A stretch of 7,866 nucleotides of DNA, from contig PAFB01000005.1 of NCBI GenBank assembly GCA_002700865.1, positions 1 through 7,866 of the forward strand. The letters are read 5' to 3'. How positions within the stretch are numbered: the first letter of the stretch is position 1; the number at the start of each line of letters is the position of its first letter. Source of the DNA: Rhodospirillaceae bacterium (lineage in GTDB: Bacteria; Pseudomonadota; Alphaproteobacteria; UBA7985). The translations under genes were made by a program, and so were the position numbers. The notes under the pieces are model-generated. The model had not been told where the DNA came from. It saw only the letters and a list, made by a program, of their open reading frames with translations, and did not search any database. Shown here piece by piece: positions 1 to 7,567 of this stretch.

Positions 1-3000
1 AGTCCGGATGCACCGTCGCCGTTGCCGTCGGGCTCGTGGCTGTCGCCGTCGGGATGTGCCACGCCGGTGATGTAGAAGGGCTTTTCGACGATGTACACGT
101 GTGTCTTGAACTTGGACAGCAGTCGGTCGTGGCACTCGCGACGGTAGGCCTCGAGCTTGCCAACCCAGTCGTCAACGCGAGGGTGAATGATCTGCAGACC
201 GTCGTAGATTGAGGAGAAGACCACGAGGTCCAAATCGTGCGCCACGTCAACGCAGACGCGCATCACGCGCCGCTCAATCGTGTGCAGACCCACAGCAAAC
301 AACGTGCGTTTAGCCTTTTCGTTATCGTCCGGCAGCGCGCCGTGCGTGTAGAGTTCCTCGTCGGTCGAAAACCTCTTGTGTTCGTACACGTCGCGTTTCA
401 GCTTGGTGTAGTTGCCCTCGTCTCCAAAGATGACGTGGCCGTGCTCGATGAAGAGCTCCCGCACGGCGAGCGTTCTCTCGCGCATCCGAATCAGCTCGGG
501 TGCGTGCTCTGTGGTGCGGATCCCGTGGTCGCGCTGCAGGTAGTACTCAAATCGGCCATTGTTCATTGCTACGTGCAGCAACTCCTTGGCGGCGTCAACG
601 GAGATCTTGCCGTGGTAGAACGTCACAACTCGCTGCTGGAAGCGCTTGTCGTCGTGGCCTGACGCAATGCCACCGCAGCGGTCTTCCACATACTCCATGC
701 CAATGTCCCACCACTCGTGTGGGTTCTTGCCCAGCATGAGCAAGCCGATGACAATGCTTGTGGGCAGCGAGATGGCAATGTCCATGTCGTGCAAATGCGG
801 ACCCATGAGCGCGATGCGCAGGATGTTTGGCAGCGTCTGGTTTGACGGGTGGGATGCGTAAGAGCGCGAGACGCCGACGATGCTGTTGCCCGGTCGGTAC
901 GTGACGGGCAGCTTCAGCGTGTTTGTCTCATAGTCCGCAATGCCCTTGGTTAGCATTCGCTGCAGCGCGTTGACGATGGTGGCGGTCTTGTAGTCAGTCC
1001 GCGTCTTCACGGACATGCTGACCACCTTGCGGAACAGCTCTTTCACATTGCTCATATCATCTGCGCAGGGTGCCTCGTTGGCGACGGCTAGCAGCTTGAT
1101 TGTCTTCTCGAGCGGGTACAGCTCAAAGCCCGCCTCGTAGCCTTCGGCCAGTGTGTGGGCTCGCAGCTGCCCCAGCTGGCGTTCGGACGCCGGTGGCTCG
1201 CCCTCAGACATGCCCGCGGGCGCCTCCGCCAGCTCGGGTGGGTCGTAGTCGCGGTAGCCCCGCAACAAGCTCTGCGCCAGGATTTGCTTTCCCCGGTCAT
1301 CCAGCAAGGCGTGAGACGCGCGAAAGGGCGACTCCACTTTGCCGCTCAGCGTGCTGGTCCACTTCATCAGAAGCATTGGGGTCACGGGTTTGACCTCGTA
1401 CGCATCATCATCGAAGCTGGCGACCATCTGCGCGCACGGAAACTCGGGCCTCAGCCGGCGCTTGGCGGCAGCGAGCTTCTTGTCGTATTCGGGAGTGTTC
1501 AGAAACTCGGCAACCTCCGCTTCCGCCGCCTTGTTGCAGGCCTCCAACGCCCTCTTGCGTGCTGCCTTGCGCTTGGCCTCGCGGGCCTTGTCTTCCGCGC
1601 TCAGACCCGTCGAGGAAGCGACAGACGCCCCGGAGACGGACATGGCATCGCCGTTGGCCTCGCCATCTTCTTGGTGACCAAGAAGCTGAGCATTCCACGC
1701 AGCAGCCGCCTCTTTGGCCTCGTGTAGCGGGTCAAGAGGCGCTGCCTCTTCCATTTCTACTGAAGAGCCACCATTCGGCGCGCCGTCCTCGCTCGCCGAT
1801 ACATCCTTGGCTTGCTTGCTAGCCATACGCCGCTCCGCCTGCTTTGTATTCTTGCGCTTGCGCTGCTCCTCCCTTTCGGCCGAGATCACGGTGCGTTGCT
1901 CGCCAGCATCGTTCTCCTGCGTGATGCGGGTCGCGCCTTTGGCCACCTTGCCACACGCTTTCGTGTACTCAAACTGATAGAGCTTGATTGCAATCGAGGT
2001 GTAGTGCAGCGCAGCTGATGCCTTGGTGATGATCTCCAGTCGCTTTGCGCCGGCCTGAGTGCTGTCCTGCTGCTCTCCCACGGGCGGCATCGAGGGCTCG
2101 TCGAGGGCGAAAGCCGCCTCCATGTCGTCAGGATCGGCTGCAGCGGGGGCGGGAGCAGCGGCGGGGGCGGGAGCTTCCTCGTCGACTGCTGACAGGCCTT
2201 CTCGAGCGAGCATCATGGCAGTCAGATTGGCGGACTCATCGGGGCTCAAAGGCCTTGTCTCAGTGACCATCTCACAGTTGCCAACCTCGGCAAAGAGCGT
2301 ACGTAGCATCGCGAGCACGTGTGTCTCGCTCCAGCCACGTGCCGCGTGCTGGTCTGAGACGCCACGCGTGCACGCCGCGAGCTCGTTCATCCAGAGCGAG
2401 TCGGCCGGGATCGCATCGAAACGCAGGAGCCGGTTGATGCGGCTGACCAGGGCATCGGGCACGTAGATCAGGTGCTCACTTGACGCGGGAACGAGCTGTG
2501 GCACACGGAGCAGCTCGGCAGCGCGCTCGGCGTACCGCACCTTGTTTGCGAGGTCGTTGTACAGGCCCACACCTGCGAGCCGCTTCGGCGCTCCTAGCTT
2601 CTGCAACGTCATCATGTGGTGCTCGATTGCCAGATGGCCTTTCAGCGACGCCATGCCAAGCACGTACTTGTCAATGGGCTTCTCCATTTCCGCCACAATC
2701 GTTGCGTCAACGGCAGCGAGTCCCGTGTATCGTGCGACCTTCCACGTATCCAGCAGGCAGCTCTCGAGCGTAGCGGCATCGAGTTTTGAAATGTCGGCGT
2801 CAGCATGGACGTCACGAACCGCGCCGTCGCAGTTTGCCAGCACGACATGCTCGGCGTCGCTCTGGGTAAAAGTCGGGTTGGCCAGCATCAGCTGCGCCAC
2901 AGCCCCGCTGAAGTGGCCGAGGCTGTGCTTGTGGCGCTCCACGGGGTCGCTGACTTCGAGTGCGACATCTCTTGCGTTCGCAAACATGTTGGCCATGCCG

Positions 3001-4745
3001 CCCGGGCTGACATCAATGAAGGCGTCGGTCATCAGCTTGACGTCCCGCGGAGTCACCGAGATCACGCCAACTGGCATCTTGATGTCGCACGGTTCGATGA
3101 TGCGGTAGCACGGGTTGCGGCTCAGCGTCTCGCGCACCAAGACCGCGTGCTCCGAAGCGTTCCACTTGGTCTCCAGCGCGTTCTCGCTCCAGATGGCAAC
3201 GAGCTTAGGGTGCATAGGCATTGCACCCGTGCCCGCCTGCGCGTGGAAGCGCTGCTTGTCCGTCAGCGTGCCGAGCGTGAGGCTGTCCGTCTGCGTGCTC
3301 AGCTGTGTACTGGGCTTGGGCATCGGCTCGTCGATGTACCACAGGAGTGTAAAGTCCATTTTCAGGATGCGGCTGACGCGGTACATAGCCTGAATGTGCG
3401 AAGAGGGCAGCGACGTGCCACCCTTGGTGATGGCAATGATGAATGGGAAGTGCACGAGCGAGTCGATGCCGACATCGATGGTGCTGGACGCCGAAATGAA
3501 TTGCATCCGACTGAAGAACTCGTCGATAGTGCGCATCTCGTCGTGTGCGCGCTGTGCGTTGGTGTTCGTGGTGTACGCCGTGGCACGGAGCTGCGCGCGC
3601 AGCGCGTCGCGGGCCTCAGCATTGGCTCGCACCCGCGAGGAGCACGTGACAAAGACCTTGTAGTCCTTGCCCTCTGTGCTGCGCATGAAGACCTTGATCG
3701 CGGCGAGGAGGAACTCAAAGTGCTTGACCGTGCCGCATGTTTCGACCGCCGGCTTGCCCATCTCGCGCAGTCGTGCGTTCATCTTGTTCAGCCACGACGC
3801 CTCGACGTCCGGCGGCACACTTCTGTGAAAGAGAGCAATGTCGCGCTGCAGCTCCGGCTTCACCTGCAAAAACTTGTGGACTGCCAGCCGGTCGCGCGTT
3901 CCCTGGCGCCCCATCAGTAGGAAATGCGTGAAGTTGAGCGGCTGCCCGCCGAGGAAGAAGTCAGCGTCCAGGAAAATGAGCCGCTTGGCAGATCCAGCAA
4001 GCTTCTGCATGGCGGCAAACGACGGCGTGTCGTTCAAGCATTTGGTTGCTACCATGCTCGTCAGGCATTTGAGTTCATCGGTGATCAGGAGGTTGACAGT
4101 GGCTGCCTCGAGGCACTGGGCAACCATTGGGCACTGCTTTGGCAGCACAATGATCAGCCCCACGCCACGCGCAGCAATCGCCTTGACGTTCCGGTACTTC
4201 ACGTGCTTGTCCTGTTTGGCGTACACGACGTAGCACTGACCCAGTTGCGCAAGCAGCTGCTCGCGGCGGGCGACGTCCATGTTCCCAGCACGCGCCTGCC
4301 CTGCCAATGCAGCATCAAGCGACACGATCTGAGCTCGCAGATCGCACGTGACGCCGTCGTCGAGCAGCGATGGCAGAGTCTTGTTGCAGACGAGTCGGCC
4401 GTAGATGGCCGAGTACGAGCGCTGCTGGTTGACTGCCAGCTTCCGCCTGGGGACCAGCACCACGTTGACACCCATTTTTGCTGTGTCCGATACGTGCGCA
4501 GTGGTTTCGCGCGTCTTTCCAGATCCCATCGTACCTGTCAGAACTGGGTGCTCGATCGGCTGGTTGGCAAGGCGCTCGTCAAAGACGGGAATGATAGGAC
4601 GCTGAATTAGACTGCCATCGTGCTCAACTTTCATCGTTACGGCCTGTCCAAAAGGCGGCACCTCTGCGCGGTCGTGCTCAAACGTCACTGCCTCTGGCTC
4701 GGGCGCGGCTGCGCCTAGGCTGCGCGGCGCGAGGTCCCGCGACAT
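1..4745 (-). CDS. UL9-like origin-binding SF2 helicase fused to a DNA polymerase A-like domain (3' end outside window)
   Basis: The frame is open for 1581 codons from ATG 4745 to the left edge with no stop; I read every codon. Residues ~45-480 are an SF2 helicase of the herpes origin-binding type (UL9, Pfam Herpes_ori_bp): Walker A GTMGSGKT (71-78), motif Ia VVLVPRRKLAVNQQ (95-108), motif II LLITDEL (219-225), motif III RLIFLDADF (255-263), motif IV KVFVTCSSR (363-371), motif V TIDVGIDS (422-429) and motif VI QAMYRVSRI (452-460). Residues ~480-850 match nothing I recognise. Residues ~850-1080 are an Ala/Pro- then Glu/Lys-rich linker, part probably coiled coil. Residues ~1085-1560 look like a polymerase A-type palm: SRSYA plus NQTLPNILRIAL (1293-1313), motif A LHDMDI (D1320, D1322), a possible motif B with K1477, K1479, R1480 and G1486, and motif C SIYDGLQI (D1515). 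The visible end is a Gly/Asp-rich tail. The likely role is ATP-driven origin opening coupled to DNA synthesis in replication. Helicase call is firm; polymerase call is good but rests on motifs only. An in-frame ATG at 4889 would add 48 residues across the palindromes and is less likely. Confidence 0.82.
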   Translation of the reverse strand, partial: MSRDLAPRSLGAAAPEPEAVTFEHDRAEVPPFGQAVTMKVEHDGSLIQRPIIPVFDERLANQPIEHPVLTGTMGSGKTRETTAHVSDTAKMGVNVVLVPRRKLAVNQQRSYSAIYGRLVCNKTLPSLLDDGVTCDLRAQIVSLDAALAGQARAGNMDVARREQLLAQLGQCYVVYAKQDKHVKYRNVKAIAARGVGLIIVLPKQCPMVAQCLEAATVNLLITDELKCLTSMVATKCLNDTPSFAAMQKLAGSAKRLIFLDADFFLGGQPLNFTHFLLMGRQGTRDRLAVHKFLQVKPELQRDIALFHRSVPPDVEASWLNKMNARLREMGKPAVETCGTVKHFEFLLAAIKVFMRSTEGKDYKVFVTCSSRVRANAEARDALRAQLRATAYTTNTNAQRAHDEMRTIDEFFSRMQFISASSTIDVGIDSLVHFPFIIAITKGGTSLPSSHIQAMYRVSRILKMDFTLLWYIDEPMPKPSTQLSTQTDSLTLGTLTDKQRFHAQAGTGAMPMHPKLVAIWSENALETKWNASEHAVLVRETLSRNPCYRIIEPCDIKMPVGVISVTPRDVKLMTDAFIDVSPGGMANMFANARDVALEVSDPVERHKHSLGHFSGAVAQLMLANPTFTQSDAEHVVLANCDGAVRDVHADADISKLDAATLESCLLDTWKVARYTGLAAVDATIVAEMEKPIDKYVLGMASLKGHLAIEHHMMTLQKLGAPKRLAGVGLYNDLANKVRYAERAAELLRVPQLVPASSEHLIYVPDALVSRINRLLRFDAIPADSLWMNELAACTRGVSDQHAARGWSETHVLAMLRTLFAEVGNCEMVTETRPLSPDESANLTAMMLAREGLSAVDEEAPAPAAAPAPAAADPDDMEAAFALDEPSMPPVGEQQDSTQAGAKRLEIITKASAALHYTSIAIKLYQFEYTKACGKVAKGATRITQENDAGEQRTVISAEREEQRKRKNTKQAERRMASKQAKDVSASEDGAPNGGSSVEMEEAAPLDPLHEAKEAAAAWNAQLLGHQEDGEANGDAMSVSGASVASSTGLSAEDKAREAKRKAARKRALEACNKAAEAEVAEFLNTPEYDKKLAAAKRRLRPEFPCAQMVASFDDDAYEVKPVTPMLLMKWTSTLSGKVESPFRASHALLDDRGKQILAQSLLRGYRDYDPPELAEAPAGMSEGEPPASERQLGQLRAHTLAEGYEAGFELYPLEKTIKLLAVANEAPCADDMSNVKELFRKVVSMSVKTRTDYKTATIVNALQRMLTKGIADYETNTLKLPVTYRPGNSIVGVSRSYASHPSNQTLPNILRIALMGPHLHDMDIAISLPTSIVIGLLMLGKNPHEWWDIGMEYVEDRCGGIASGHDDKRFQQRVVTFYHGKISVDAAKELLHVAMNNGRFEYYLQRDHGIRTTEHAPELIRMRERTLAVRELFIEHGHVIFGDEGNYTKLKRDVYEHKRFSTDEELYTHGALPDDNEKAKRTLFAVGLHTIERRVMRVCVDVAHDLDLVVFSSIYDGLQIIHPRVDDWVGKLEAYRRECHDRLLSKFKTHVYIVEKPFYITGVAHPDGDSHEPDGNGDGASG
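2143..2174. repeat. Tandem 18-bp repeat encoding Ala-Pro linker
   Basis: The 14-mer GCGGGGGCGGGAGC occurs at 2143-2156 and again at 2161-2174, an 18-bp period. It lies inside the helicase-polymerase gene and encodes the APAPA runs around residues 858-867. This marks the flexible hinge between the helicase half and the polymerase half. Length variation between relatives is to be expected here. Confidence 0.75.
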
Positions 4746-4800
4746 GTGGCAAGCCAGCTTCTCTGACTTATGGTTCGCAAGGACTGCCTTATTGTCGGTA

Positions 4801-4824
4801 CACAAGAGTGTCGACACTTTTGTG
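4801..4824. repeat. 24-bp near-perfect palindrome
   Basis: The left arm CACAAGAGTGTC meets the right arm GACACTTTTGTG with no spacer. Eleven of twelve positions pair, and the exception is a G/T wobble. The centre is a SalI-like GTCGAC. It lies 56 bp upstream of the helicase-polymerase ATG and 84 bp downstream of the zinc-ribbon stop. It could be a dimeric protein-binding site, part of an origin, or a hairpin that ends the zinc-ribbon transcript. Confidence 0.85.
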
Positions 4825-4838
4825 AGAACTACTGTAAT

Positions 4839-4850
4839 ACTCTTGAGAGT
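4839..4850. repeat. Short dyad ACTCT-TG-AGAGT
   Basis: Five-base arms ACTCT and AGAGT are separated by TG. The arms are copies of the pentamer that recurs through all three intergenic gaps. The dyad directly adjoins the next one (4849-4861), sharing two bases. Confidence 0.7.
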
Positions 4851-4861
4851 GCGATTCGCAC
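4849..4861. repeat. 13-bp dyad GTGCGA-T-TCGCAC
   Basis: Perfect six-base arms flank a single T. Each arm reads outward as TCGCAC, which is the core of the herpesvirus UL9 box CGTTCGCACTT. The plus strand has TTCGCAC and the minus strand has TCGCACT, each matching seven consecutive bases of that box. Binding by the neighbouring UL9-like protein is only a hypothesis. Confidence 0.65.
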
Positions 4862-4907
4862 GCTGTGGTTTTGCCCCAAGAAGGTGCATATGCTCAGACA
4901 CTACAGT

Positions 4908-5147
4908 TCAGAACCTATTGCCGTAGACATCGCGCCGCGGCTCCGAGCACCACGTCAGCGCAGGCGGTGTCATCCCATGTTTTGCCCAGGCAGCAACACG
5001 GAGGCGGTAGCGGCGCACGTGGGGCGAGCACGTCTCGCACGCGACTCCATTGGCACAGAGCGGCTGGGCAGGCTCGGCGATCAGGCTGTCAACAACAGGA
5101 TCTCCGCAGAGCGCACAATGCTTGCACACGGCCTCCACCGTGTCCAT
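4908..5147 (-). CDS. Small zinc-ribbon-like protein, 79 residues
   Basis: I do not recognise a named family. The sequence shows paired cysteine knuckles: C8, C11-x2-C14 followed by GD, then C31 and C37-x2-C40 near H43, so four ligands for one zinc ion are available (best set C11, C14, C37, C40). A basic stretch RRYRLR follows at 45-49 and beyond, and could contact nucleic acid. Start: ATG 5147 is the first ATG in the frame; an in-frame TTG at 5168 would add seven residues but TTG starts are rare in eukaryotes and their viruses. It sits between the 740-residue gene and the helicase-polymerase gene, same strand, and ends in TGA. That TGA is the only stop between this frame and the helicase-polymerase frame. 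Small size makes the call tentative, but the cysteine spacing is not what chance reading would give. A role in replication or transcription is inferred only from the neighbours. Confidence 0.6.
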   Translation of the reverse strand: MDTVEAVCKHCALCGDPVVDSLIAEPAQPLCANGVACETCSPHVRRYRLRVAAWAKHGMTPPALTWCSEPRRDVYGNRF

Positions 5148-5335
5148 CTGCTGTGTTCTGCCAATCAACCTTTTTGACCCTGATGACTTGCGCGGACTCT
5201 TGTCTTATCGCACACTCTTACTGCTATTTTGCACTCTGTGTCCACACTTCTGTTCACCCAAGAGTGGCTTTCGGCCACTCTAAACGCTCGTCCATCTGCT
5301 CGGGCTTTCATCGCAGCTTCGCACAGTTCAGCGCG
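5148..5335. promoter_or_regulatory. Intergenic control region with hairpin and ACTCT repeats
   Basis: This 188-bp gap lies between the stop of the 740-residue gene and the zinc-ribbon ATG, with lower GC than the genes. It carries five ACTCT/AGAGT pentamers (5196-5200, 5214-5218, 5233-5237, 5261-5265, 5277-5281), a perfect hairpin (5261-5281) and two TCGCAC cores (5208-5213 and 5319-5324). On the minus strand, 17-30 bases before the zinc-ribbon ATG, an A-run is followed by GGTTGATTGG. Probable functions are the 3' end of the 740-residue transcript and the promoter of the zinc-ribbon gene. Confidence 0.5.
5261..5281 (-). terminator. Perfect 8-bp stem hairpin downstream of 740-residue gene
   Basis: Arms AGAGTGGC (5261-5268) and GCCACTCT (5274-5281) pair fully around a five-base loop; on the transcribed strand the loop is CGAAA. 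It starts 54 bases after the stop codon of the 740-residue gene. Mimivirus transcripts are known to end at hairpin-forming palindromes, so a 3'-end signal is plausible. Equally, the arms are copies of the ACTCT motif and may be protein-binding sites. The structure is certain, the function is not. Confidence 0.5.
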
Positions 5336-7558
5336 TTACTTGGTCTTGCTCTTCTTGGCGGGTGGATCGGCGTCGTCCATCATGTAAGAGAGGTCCAGCT
5401 CGTTGTCGAGCTTTACGGCAATCGAGGGACCGGCACCATTTGCGGTCGACGCAAAGCGCTTCTGAAAGAGGAACACGGCGTTGTGGTTCACCTTGGCCAC
5501 GAGCTCGCCGGGCGTGCCGTCGAGGTCGAGCGCGGTGGCGAGCGCCGTCTCGCCAAAGCCGACGTCCTTGAGCGACTCCATGGTTGCGTTGGCGGTTTTG
5601 AGCGCCGACTCGTGTCCGCCCACAAGGGCAAACACGTCGCCGCGCACATCGGTCGCGCCGTCCTGGTTGATGCAGCTGAACGCAGCATTCTTGGCGAGCT
5701 TCAGGTTGGTGGCAGCAAAGCACTTGGGCTTCGAGTAGGACGACGCACGCTTGTACTGCTTCGCCACATCCTCGTCCGCCGCCTTGGCAGCCGCGCACGA
5801 GATCTCAATCGCGTCTGTGAGGTTGCCCTTTGTCTCGGACACAAAGATGCTGCCACCACCTGCCATGCCGAGGCCCTTCTTCACGTACTCTGGAGACAGC
5901 TTGAAAGCCAGCTCAAAGGTGGCATCCGTGTTCACCACGATCCCCTCTGGCGACGAAATCAGGTCCAGCTCCACCACGTCCAGCTGCTTGAGGAGCGCGC
6001 GCTGATTCTTGATGGTCTCCTTGGCCTTGTCGGCGAGGTTGGCGCCGCTCGTGTTCTTTGCGAGCTTGCCAACGAACGAGACGCTCAGCACCGGCTTGAA
6101 AATGCAGAACAGCGCCGTCGACAGCTGCGGCTCGTCCACGCCAAACGGAGCGGTCACGTGGTGCGTCATGAACGAGGCATAGACCGGCAGCTTGGCAATG
6201 CCGGCCGCGGGCTTACCGGCATCGATCGACTTCTTGAGCAGCTCGGTTGTGGCAATCGAAGTGTCCAACTTGACCTCCATGATCTTGGGTGCGTCGCGCG
6301 CTCCCGCCTTGGCGAGCTTGGCGTCGGCAAAGGTGCGCTCGGCGTACTGAGCGATCGTGGTGCTGAGAATGAGCTCCGAGTTGATGTTGCCCTCAAACTC
6401 GCCCTTCATGATCTGGACAGCTGCGACCATGACGTCTGGGAAGACGTGGCTGGTATTGCTGATGGTGGTCAGCACCGGGCTCGACGTGAGGCAGAGCATG
6501 TTGTTCACGCGGCCGAGGTTGCACGAGCCGGGCTCAATGGCCGCAGTTGCCATGTGGCGTGCCCAGTCCGGCAGCAGCTCTGCGTCTACCCACACGGCTC
6601 GCTGCTCCAGGTTGCCGATGGTGGCAGGCTCGCACAGTGTCGGCTTCACACACTCGGCCAGCAACTTGATGTCGTGCCCCGTGGCCGACGCGATCGCGGT
6701 CTCGAACGGAGTCTTGGTGGATGGGTCCACAAGCAAAGCCATCGACGGCGAGAAGCCGACAACCGCGAGGCTGGCACGGGTCAGCTGCTGTTCGACGAGC
6801 ACCTTGAGGTCGGAAGGTGGCATCGCAGCACCAATCACCAGGTCGTCAGCCGAGATGGTGTGGTATGGCAAGACGCCGAGCGCACCGCCAGCATGGTAGC
6901 CGTCGCCGTCCTCCTTGCCCGGGACAGCGACAGGGATGACAAAGTTGGAGATCTTGAACGTGTCACCGCGCTTGGGAACGGTCTTCTTGCCAGGGTTGAG
7001 GTGAAGCTTTACAATGGGGGCGCCGTACTGGACGGTGAGGTCGTCAGCCTTGCCCTGTGGCGCGTAGTTGGCGTTGAGGAAAGCCGTCTTGAACGCAGCG
7101 GGCGTCTGGTCTTTGAGCAGTGCGGCCTCAACCTTGTCCTTTGGCAGCACCATCGTGTTGACAGTGCGCGCGCCGCCGTCGGAACGGATGTGCTTGTCAC
7201 GGCCAGTCTCATACGCCGTGCCGTCTTTGGCTGGAATGAACTCGGGAGCCGTCGCCTGGAACACTGCAAAACCGGCCTGCAAACGCGTGTCCCCGCACGT
7301 AGATGGAGCACTGATCATGACCGCTGTGATGGTGGCCGAGTCCTTGGAGACATGCGTGTCGAACGCAACAAACTCGTGCTCGGTGTTGCCGCTCGGTCGC
7401 AGCTCCTTGACAATGCCGCGCCCAAAGGACGAGAGCGGTGGCAGGTTGGCACTCGCTGGCGGCGCGTGCGTCGAGGTGGTGCCGTTTGGAGGGCCGTGCG
7501 TGACAGCCGGAGCGCCGGAAGCCGCGAGGTCGAAGAGTGCGTCGAAGTTGTCGGACAT
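5336..7558 (-). CDS. Orphan 740-residue protein, strong codon bias, basic nuclear-localisation-like C-terminus
   Basis: I do not recognise the family. The first 45 residues are low-complexity (FDALFDLAASG, then Pro/Thr/Ser/Gly/Ala). Residues ~46-700 are a mix of strand- and helix-like segments with no signal peptide, membrane span or zinc motif. Residues ~180-212 (KLHLNPGKKTVPKRGDTFKI and after) have the basic and alternating pattern of an OB-fold strand pair, which is only a hint of single-stranded DNA binding. The C-terminus is acidic (DNELDLSYMMDDAD) followed by PPAKKSKTK, similar to a nuclear localisation signal. No TCA, TTA or CTA codon occurs in 740 codons, although Ser and Leu are common, while the neighbouring helicase-polymerase uses TCA and CTA repeatedly. 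Such bias usually marks abundant proteins, so a DNA-binding or virion protein would fit. The start is the first ATG, ten bases downstream of an AAAATTGA motif. Confidence 0.88.
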   Translation of the reverse strand: MSDNFDALFDLAASGAPAVTHGPPNGTTSTHAPPASANLPPLSSFGRGIVKELRPSGNTEHEFVAFDTHVSKDSATITAVMISAPSTCGDTRLQAGFAVFQATAPEFIPAKDGTAYETGRDKHIRSDGGARTVNTMVLPKDKVEAALLKDQTPAAFKTAFLNANYAPQGKADDLTVQYGAPIVKLHLNPGKKTVPKRGDTFKISNFVIPVAVPGKEDGDGYHAGGALGVLPYHTISADDLVIGAAMPPSDLKVLVEQQLTRASLAVVGFSPSMALLVDPSTKTPFETAIASATGHDIKLLAECVKPTLCEPATIGNLEQRAVWVDAELLPDWARHMATAAIEPGSCNLGRVNNMLCLTSSPVLTTISNTSHVFPDVMVAAVQIMKGEFEGNINSELILSTTIAQYAERTFADAKLAKAGARDAPKIMEVKLDTSIATTELLKKSIDAGKPAAGIAKLPVYASFMTHHVTAPFGVDEPQLSTALFCIFKPVLSVSFVGKLAKNTSGANLADKAKETIKNQRALLKQLDVVELDLISSPEGIVVNTDATFELAFKLSPEYVKKGLGMAGGGSIFVSETKGNLTDAIEISCAAAKAADEDVAKQYKRASSYSKPKCFAATNLKLAKNAAFSCINQDGATDVRGDVFALVGGHESALKTANATMESLKDVGFGETALATALDLDGTPGELVAKVNHNAVFLFQKRFASTANGAGPSIAVKLDNELDLSYMMDDADPPAKKSKTK

Positions 7559-7567
7559 GAGTGTGCG

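Larger units (their letters stand above)
4746..4907. promoter_or_regulatory. Palindrome-rich gap upstream of helicase-polymerase gene; candidate promoter and/or origin
   Basis: This 162-bp gap between the zinc-ribbon gene and the helicase-polymerase gene is visibly richer in A/T than the genes. It must hold the 5' control region of the helicase-polymerase unless that gene is co-transcribed. It contains three dyads in 61 bp (4801-4824, 4839-4850, 4849-4861) and three ACTCT/AGAGT pentamers. On the minus strand, ATAAG appears twice in the last 50 bases before ATG 4745. The frame of the helicase-polymerase happens to stay open across the gap, but the composition argues against coding. Origin function is inferred from the dyads and from the neighbouring origin-binding helicase. 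Confidence 0.55.

Noticed and set aside
2805..3920. Plus-strand open frame of 371 codons
   Set aside because: Codon-aligned shadow of the helicase-polymerase gene; the minus strand there encodes helicase motifs IV, V and VI.
1..4745. D5-type or archaeo-eukaryotic primase domain in the large protein
   Set aside because: The ATPase motifs are of SF2 UL9 type, not SF3, and no primase DxD...H pattern was seen in the middle or C-terminal parts.
4770..5177. Plus-strand open frame of 135 codons with several Cys and His
   Set aside because: It runs across the palindromic gap and opposite the zinc-ribbon gene; its Cys and His are not spaced as metal ligands, and all other genes are on the minus strand.
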